Origin: Botryococcus braunii
Taxonomy: Eukaryota > Chlorophyta > Trebouxiophyceae
Length of the DNA: 12,500 bases
Direction of reading: 5' to 3'
Assembly: GCA_002005505.1 (NCBI GenBank)
Contig: KV908352.1
Coordinates: forward strand, 200,188-212,687
Below the pieces are notes generated by a model. That model was not told the DNA's origin. It made no database searches and saw nothing but the letters and a program-made list of their open reading frames with translations. The translations under genes were made by a program, and so were the position numbers. Shown in pieces: positions 8,301 through 12,500 of the stretch (position 1 is its first letter; every line of letters starts with the position of its first letter).

Positions 8301-8461
8301 CCTCTGTCCTGTTCCACGTGCACAGCGGCTCAAGCTCATCATACCCAACAGTCCGAACCCATGGTCCATGTACACCTCCATCACGTACCTTTGCAGACAT
8401 TCAACGATGGCCCCTACACGCCCCTTGAGGCAGCCCATCATGGGGGTTTCCTGCCTCACTC
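8301..8461 (-). CDS. possible internal exon of an unrecognised - strand gene
   Basis: On the - strand, TTATACAG| at 8462 is a good acceptor and CAGAGG|GTGAGA at 8301/8300 a strong donor. They bound an open 161-base exon in the frame reading VRQETPMMGCLKGRVGAIV then ECLQRYVMEVYMDHGFG and SLSRCARGTGQR. The peptide is rich in methionine and mixed hydrophobic/charged residues and looks plausible as a helical segment, but I recognise no family. No partner exon is visible on either side, and the + strand is also open here. This may be chance. Confidence 0.25.
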
Positions 8462-8468
8462 CTGTATA

Positions 8469-8484
8469 ATTGCATACATGCAAT
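8469..8484. repeat. 16-base hairpin palindrome
   Basis: ATTGCAT AC ATGCAAT, seven-base arms around a two-base centre. It sits immediately upstream (in - strand terms) of the candidate exon at 8301-8461. Confidence 0.6.
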
Positions 8485-9272
8485 GAAGTAATTGCACATA
8501 TATACGGTGGCTACATCTGAAGCCCAGCTCCCTTTCTCCTCCCACCCTCCCCTTGAAAAACATCTTGCCAAACTTAAGCCTACTTAACAGATTTGCACTG
8601 AAAGAACACACTGTGATTCCTGCTATGTACAAGTCCTACGTGCGTGCACTCAAAGCGCAAATTGTCTACACACCCCCGGCATGGGCGTGCAAGGCCGTGA
8701 CTTGCCCGTAGGCACGCCAGTGTGGGCGGTGTCATGACCTTATCAGGCCTTGAAATAAACAATTCATCGGCGTTACGAAAATCGGTCTAGTGCCTCACTG
8801 CCTTCCACGAACCCTCCAACATGGGCCCCGACTTCTCACTCCCCATACACTAATATTTATGTTTACAACTTGGTCATCCGGAGGTATCCAACAAACTCCA
8901 TGTGGCTGTGCCGACTCCCATGTTCAACAAGGACTCCGGGACACACACGTGAGGCATGATTTGCTGCAATAGTTACGTGGCAGAACAATGGCTTGACACA
9001 TTGAAGCTGCACTCCATTCAGCATACTTCAGGGACCCCAGCCGGGAATCCGTCCCTTGCCACCAGCTAAGATTCAGACAGCCAAGCTGTCGACTACATGC
9101 ATCCATCGAGTGTGATGGCAAACCACCCCAACATACCCATGCAAGACCTTGGCTCAAATTCAAACTTTGAAAATGATGACTGTGCCGGAGTGAAACTTAT
9201 CGGATTGACAATACAAAGTGTTATTCCATTATTCATCCTCAGAAATTTCACGGATTGCAAATAAAGGAATTG
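8485..9272. other. non-coding stretch, nothing firm
   Basis: No exon is supported. There is a 7-bp inverted repeat, GGCGTGC/GCACGCC, at about 8684-8717. A 55-codon + frame (9097-9264) is too short and unrecognised to be called. Confidence 0.5.
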
Positions 9273-9327
9273 CCGTGCATAGCAGAGGGCAATCGGTAAC
9301 CGTGCATAGTAGAGGCCAACCGGCAAA
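9273..9327. repeat. two-copy tandem repeat, period 27
   Basis: Copy one starts at 9273 and copy two at 9300. Both begin CCGTGCATAG and continue AGAGG.CAA.CGG with a few substitutions. It lies downstream of the SAMHD1-like stop codon. Confidence 0.8.
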
Positions 9328-9508
9328 TACCGGTTCAACACGGCACATCTGCGCAATCAATCCAGAGCAGCCAGCTAGGCAAGATACCTCCGGAGACGAT
9401 CATTTCAGAGGGGGGATACATGACTTCTCCTCCACTCCTCCCTCTTTTTCTTGCCCAAGGCTCTGTGTTGGATGTAAAACGATATGAATCTCCTTGCCCT
9501 ACCGGTTT

Positions 9509-9535
9509 CCAACTTCTCCAACTTCTCCAACTTCT
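9509..9535. repeat. 9-bp tandem repeat, three copies
   Basis: CCAACTTCT is repeated three times without change, starting at 9509, 9518 and 9527. It probably lies in the 3' untranslated or flanking region of the - strand SAMHD1-like gene, whose stop is at 9628. Confidence 0.9.
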
Positions 9536-9627
9536 CACTCTTGAGCATGACCAGCTTCATTCAATCCTCCATTCCAAAACACAGATCCCTCTGCACATAC
9601 AGACTGAGTGGCACAGGCTGGTGTGCA

Positions 9628-9882
9628 TCAGTCGCTGAGCCCGACGGCATACGGCAGGTGCGGCAAGTTCTGAACATCATACAAGAGCTTGCGCTTCTTT
9701 TTCAAGGGGTCGAATCGGTCTCCCAGCAGGTCAGCGCGGGCAGCGTACACCGCGGCGCGGGAGGGCGTGGCGGCCTGCACTTTGCCGTTCCATTGCTCCT
9801 CGCACCATTTGTCGAAGGCCTTGCCCAGGGCGCCCACCACGCGGGGGTCTGAGTCCCGAGAGTACACTCGGATCCGCCGTTC
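9628..9882 (-). CDS. SAMHD1-like gene, last exon
   Basis: The acceptor GTGATGGGCAG| ends at 9883. The exon reads ERRIRVYSRDSDPRVVGAL, GKAFDKWCEEQWNGKVQA and so on, to a TGA at 9630-9628. The IRVY...D motif matches the family's LIRVYCKK region, and the join NFS+ERRIRVY restores it. The tail after about residue 40 of this exon is lineage-specific and basic. An ATG at 9900 would begin an open frame here but is read as intron. No AATAAA was seen on the - strand in the 300 bases after the stop. Confidence 0.88.
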   Translation of the reverse strand, partial: ERRIRVYSRDSDPRVVGALGKAFDKWCEEQWNGKVQAATPSRAAVYAARADLLGDRFDPLKKKRKLLYDVQNLPHLPYAVGLSD

Positions 9883-11046
9883 CTGCCCATCACCCACCAT
9901 TCGATGCTAAGTGTGTTGGCTTAACCAGCTATGTTGAAGTTGTGATGCCTGCAGGTTTGTGTGACCCTTTCCTAAGGGGAGGGGGGGGGGGCCTGGACGG
10001 AAGGCTGATCACCTGCTGGAAAGGGTTGTAATGGTAGTCTTGGGGGTACGTGCAACCCTATCTGACATGGTCATCGAAAATGCAAGAAATCCTGTCGACA
10101 TGGCTGATGCAAGGGGCAGGAGCATTGATACTTTGAGTACAAAGCAAACACAGCGCCGTGCACGCTTGCTTGCCAGTGCAGTCGACATATGGACATGCAG
10201 GAGCCTTAGAAGGGGAAGTGTGTGAGCAGCACCTGTGCTAAGCTATTCATGACATTTCATTTCCATTTCTCTTTTAAACAACTAAACTAGGAAATCTTTG
10301 AGCGGGGTTTTCTGGCCTTTGCAACCCATGACCGCAGATGGCAAAGCAAGTAGGACTTCACTTCAAAAGAGGATGACTGCCCCTGGGGCAAAAGGTTGAT
10401 GCACTCTATATGTAGAGTGAAAAGTGAATGTGGAGTGATTGTAGAATGAGATTGACTGTAGAGTGTAAAGAGAGGGGTTGGGGCTGCAGCCAAATTGGGG
10501 GAAGAAAGGCGGCGGGAGGGGGGCCCCTACCGAGAAGTTTTGGGGCAGATTCCAGGTCACTAGCTTTTCCTTGACGAGAAACTTGCGGGTCGGGTTATGC
10601 TTTTCGAAGAATTTGACTTTGTCTACCGGGTTGGAGTCTCCAGACGTGTAGTCGACCTTCCTGCTGTCCACAATGATGTCCTTCTCTTTCAGGCGCACTC
10701 CGGACAGCTCGTTCAGTTTGACCAGGTCCGCCGGCTCTGGAAGACGCAGCCTGCCCTCCCCCACCAGCCCCTCCTCATGTTCCAAGCATCTTCAGCCGCC
10801 ATACATAAGTTCTCAAGCATCTTCAGTCCGCCTTAATCAATTTTTTCAAGCATCTGCAATCCATCTCACAAATGTTTCCAAGCATCTTCAGCCAGCCTTC
10901 CTCACACTTCCCCCCCCCCCCCTTTTCACAAATAAGAAAGTATCTTTGTCCGAGATTCACAGTCCTGATTTCCCGACTGTAATGGAAATTCACTCACACA
11001 CGCACGCGCGCGCACACACGCACACACACACATACACGCACGCATG

Positions 11047-11104
<58 letters not shown>

Positions 11105-12376
11105 CACATGTGCGCGGTGGCCCACAGAGTCGTAAGAGGGGAGGGGAGTGGGAGGGAACGCCCACCCTTCTTGAGGGGGGATGAGCGCTTCGCCAGCGAA
11201 CTTGTAGAGGTCTCGCCGCCGCAACCGCTGCACAATGCCTTGCGCCTTCTTCAGGGCATTTTCCGCGTCCTCGTTTATTTGCAGGCGGGGCCGCTTGATA
11301 CCATAGAACTCTATCTGTGCACCCCAACGACCAGCGGATCATGCTTTGCGCAAATTCCGTGGGAAACCCCTGGCCCCTTACCCGCTGCCCCCTCCCCCCG
11401 GCTCAAGCCGGGTAGAAAGTGCGGCCTTGGATTCTCTGGAAGGACATATCCTCTATCATGTGCCCAAACGAGGTATTGTGCGGGAACGTATGGGCGAATT
11501 TCAGAAGCTCCTTGGAAAATGACACTGCTCATCTGCATCCTCAAGGGCACTGACGGAGGGAGGGCCGGATGATGCAGGTTGTGGACGAGACCCGAACAAG
11601 GACGTGGTGTGGGCGCAGGACCAACGGGGAGAAGGAGGGAGATGCAACGGTTACAGGTGCTTAAAATGTTGACCAAAGGGGGGGGGGGGGAGCTAGCGCA
11701 AAGAAGTCAGTCTTTGAGAAGTATGATGGCGAAGTGAGCACCACAGCTGATCTGCAGGAGCTACCCCTGGGCCCTTGTAATAAAGGATAGACGGGAGGGA
11801 GGAGCTTGTATGTACTGAGTATGAATTTTATTCTGCTTGTATAATTTTTGTCAGGAATCCTTATTGACAGGCTTTTGACCAGGCGGGGTGAAGCCAATAG
11901 TGGCGTTATCTCGTGGATATCACAATGCAGACCCATGGTGGGTCCACACGAGGGAAGGTAAGGGTCTCCTGCAGCAGGGAGGGGGGTGTACGAAAAGAAG
12001 GGGGGGGGGGAGGGGGGGTATGAAAACGAAGAGGAGGGAAGGGAAGAGGATTACAGGGAATCGCCGCGGGGGGAAAGTGTGAAACAGGGGGATCAACAGG
12101 GAGGAGGAGAACGAGCGCAGGGAGGAGCCTGCTGCTTGTGCATGCCGCCTCTGCATCTGCTCAAGGAAGGTCTTCTTGGAAGGCTCGAATCTAGTTTTTT
12201 TCTGTGGCCCCTTATCTTTGGTGGGTGGGTGGGGGGGGGGGGAGCGCACATCCTTGAGGACAGTGTCGTCAAGGGAGAGGAAGAGGTCGACGTCGTGCAG
12301 CATGTCTTGAAGGCGAAGGGCGGGCTCTGCGGCCACCAAGGCCTCTGCTATCATCAGATCCACCGCTTTCACCTTT
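9628..12376 (-). CDS. SAMHD1-like deoxynucleotide triphosphohydrolase, 3' half (four exons, partial)
   Basis: Family members hydrolyse dNTPs to deoxynucleosides and triphosphate and are switched on by GTP/dNTP-driven tetramer formation; they limit dNTP pools and act in DNA repair. The four exons (12376-12250, 11314-11166, 10750-10531, 9882-9628) join in phase and give about 249 residues to a TGA stop. Recognisable blocks in order are KVKAVDLMIAEALVAAE (after the HD core; human KVGNIIDTMITDAF), FLSLDDTVLKDIEFYG, VQRLRRRDLYKFAGEAL (human IEYRNLFKYVGE; the Arg I take to match human Arg451, a nucleotide-contacting residue, is kept), RLKEKDIIVDSRKVDYTSG with NPVDKVKFFEKHNPTRKF, then NLPQNF and RRIRVYSRDSDP. 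The wording is closer to plant homologues than to animal ones. The SAM and HD catalytic parts lie outside the window, so activity cannot be judged. The C-terminal tail (Lys-rich, about RFDPLKKKRK) could be a nuclear localisation signal. Boundaries rest on homology from memory plus GT/AG sites. Confidence 0.85.
9883..10530 (-). other. intron of the SAMHD1-like gene with a G run and TAGAGTG-type repeats
   Basis: Contains a G-rich run at 9976-9991 (+ strand), which reads as a C tract in the transcript. It also has a degenerate repeat of TGTAGAGTGA-like words at about 10400-10472 (TGTAGAGTGAAAAG, TGTGGAGTGATTG, TGTAGAATGAG, TGTAGAGTGTAAAG). A 64-codon + frame at 10031-10225 has no support. Confidence 0.65.
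10531..10750 (-). CDS. SAMHD1-like gene, third visible exon
   Basis: The acceptor GGGAGGGCAG| ends at 10751 and the first base completes GG+G (Gly). The exon reads LRLPEPADLVKLNELSG, VRLKEKDIIVDSRKVDYTSG, DSNPVDKVKFFEKHNPTRKF and LVKEKLVTWNLPQNFS. It ends TTC TCG before the donor GTAGGG at 10530. An alternative acceptor, TCTTCCAG|AG, lies 12 bases downstream. The block from VDY to NLPQNF aligns without gaps to the corresponding human segment (P-x-R ... V ... LP-x2-F kept). Confidence 0.88.
10780..10893. repeat. four-copy minisatellite in an intron of the SAMHD1-like gene
   Basis: Four copies of TTCCAAGCATCTTCAGCC with variants start at about 10780, 10811, 10845 and 10876 (spacing 31, 34, 31). 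The repeat stops 30 bases upstream (transcript sense) of the third exon's acceptor, so it may overlap the branch-point region. A C run follows at 10911-10922. Confidence 0.85.
10991..11109. repeat. (CA)n microsatellite, intronic
   Basis: A compound CA/CG-interrupted tract of roughly 119 bases, with pure CA from about 11050 to 11097. In the sense of the - strand gene it is a (GU)n RNA tract starting about 57 bases after the exon donor at 11165. It supplies many cryptic GU donors and possible UG-repeat protein-binding sites. Confidence 0.96.
11166..11314 (-). CDS. SAMHD1-like gene, second visible exon
   Basis: The acceptor GGGTGCACAG| ends at 11315. The exon reads IEFYGIKRPRLQINEDAE, then NALKKAQGIVQRLRRR and DLYKFAGEALIPPQE. 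It ends GAA GG before the donor GTGGGC at 11165. Length 149 bases (phase 0 in, phase 2 out). The first 15 or so residues are less conserved in the family, so the exact acceptor is less certain than the rest. A (CA)n tract begins about 57 bases into the following intron. Confidence 0.78.
11315..12249 (-). other. large intron of the SAMHD1-like gene, rich in polypyrimidine (sense) tracts
   Basis: On the + strand this 935-base intron is G/purine-rich. There is a 13-base G run at 11678-11690, runs of 11 and 7 G at 12000-12018 inside a purine-rich block (about 11940-12125), and a G run at 12231-12242. The transcript therefore carries C/U-rich tracts, while the DNA could form G-quadruplex or triplex structures. 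A - strand open stretch at about 11400-11525 (for example ELLKFAHTFPHNTSFGHM in one frame) has no family match and is not needed for the spliced frame. Confidence 0.65.
12250..12376 (-). CDS. SAMHD1-like gene, first visible exon
   Basis: The acceptor GGTGTGCAG| ends at 12377 and the exon starts with the last base of a split codon, then AAG GTG AAA (KVK). It ends ...CTC AAG GAT (LKD) at 12250 before the donor GTGCGC, which is the only GT in the following hundred bases. Joining to 11314 gives LDDTVLKD+IEFYG, matching the LDDTILKTIE style of plant homologues. A run of C residues (G on +) starts almost directly after the donor. The frame stays open for about 100 codons into the intron, so intron retention would not be stopped at once. 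Confidence 0.8.
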
Positions 12377-12420
12377 CTGCACACCCCCGTCCATGTACGT
12401 GCTCAAAAACCCATACCATG

Positions 12421-12470
12421 CTGCTGCCACCAAGGCCTCTGCACTCATCAGATCCACTGCTCTCACCTTC
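12421..12470 (-). pseudogene. duplicated start of the SAMHD1-like exon with its 3' splice site
   Basis: The first 50 bases of the exon at 12376-12327 are repeated here with 6 differences (encoding KVRAVDLMSAEALVAA against KVKAVDLMIAEALVAA). The preceding intron end is also repeated (TGAGC..GTACA.....GGGGG.TGTGCAG), at a period of 94 bp. The copy stops matching at GCAG, then runs into ATGGTATGGG, which could act as a donor. Splicing this copy onto the real exon would create TG+A, a stop, so it is probably a non-coding relic or a decoy/poison exon. Confidence 0.85.
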
Positions 12471-12500
12471 CTGCACAGCCCCCTTCTTGTACTAGCTCAC

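Noticed and set aside
8676..8722. Possible structured RNA or tRNA-like fold around GGCGTGC/GCACGCC
   Set aside because: Only one 7-bp stem plus a small inner pairing; no cloverleaf, anticodon arm or A/B box pattern.
9097..9264. 55-codon + strand frame beginning MHPSSVMANHPNIPM with a hydrophobic stretch (VKLIGLTIQSVIPLFIL)
   Set aside because: Short, no homology recognised, no conserved context; expected by chance in gene-free DNA.

Overview
The window looks like nuclear DNA of a eukaryote. Genes are split by introns with GT...AG borders that keep frame, intergenic stretches are long, three (CA/TG)n microsatellites and many homopolymer G runs are present, and I see no bacterial operon structure. 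The best-supported protein resembles the plant-type SAMHD1 family more than the animal one (LDDTVLKDIE and RLRRRDLYKF style motifs). The other main gene is a very regular TPR-RING protein. Together these make a green-lineage alga or other alga-like protist my best guess, but that is an inference and the species cannot be fixed from sequence alone.

Layout. 1-657: a (TG)n tract, then a possible terminal exon of an unrecognised + strand gene. 658-2336: no convincing gene; a hairpin, short palindromes and a (CA)n tract. 2337-5639: a + strand TPR-RING gene in two visible exons (2337-5052 and 5437-5639, phase-matched intron of 384 bases). It carries about 25 TPR units; units 1-23 are exactly 34 residues each, with no indel. 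A MULAN/XIAP-like C3HC4 RING closes the protein. The true start codon is not in the long exon, so an upstream exon is expected. 5640-8300: no supported gene, but an unusual concentration of perfect or near-perfect inverted repeats, including 35-bp arms at 5706-5793, 38-bp arms at 6290-6394, and perfect palindromes of 26 bp (6543-6568) and 24 bp (7879-7902), plus degenerate direct repeats. 8301-8461: one possible - strand exon. 8462-9627: nothing firm.

9628-12376 (- strand): the 3' half of a SAMHD1-like dNTP triphosphohydrolase gene, reconstructed here as four exons whose joins are all in phase (12376-12250, 11314-11166, 10750-10531, 9882-9628). The catalytic HD region lies upstream, beyond the window edge. 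Its introns hold a (CA)n tract, a four-copy minisatellite and long G/purine runs. Just upstream of its first visible exon, the start of that exon and its 3' splice site are duplicated (12421-12470, period 94 bp).

The two main genes are convergent (+ then -) and show no obvious functional link. The most unusual features are the palindrome-rich non-coding DNA, the duplicated 3' splice-site/exon-start block, and the alternating 68-residue higher-order TPR repeat.
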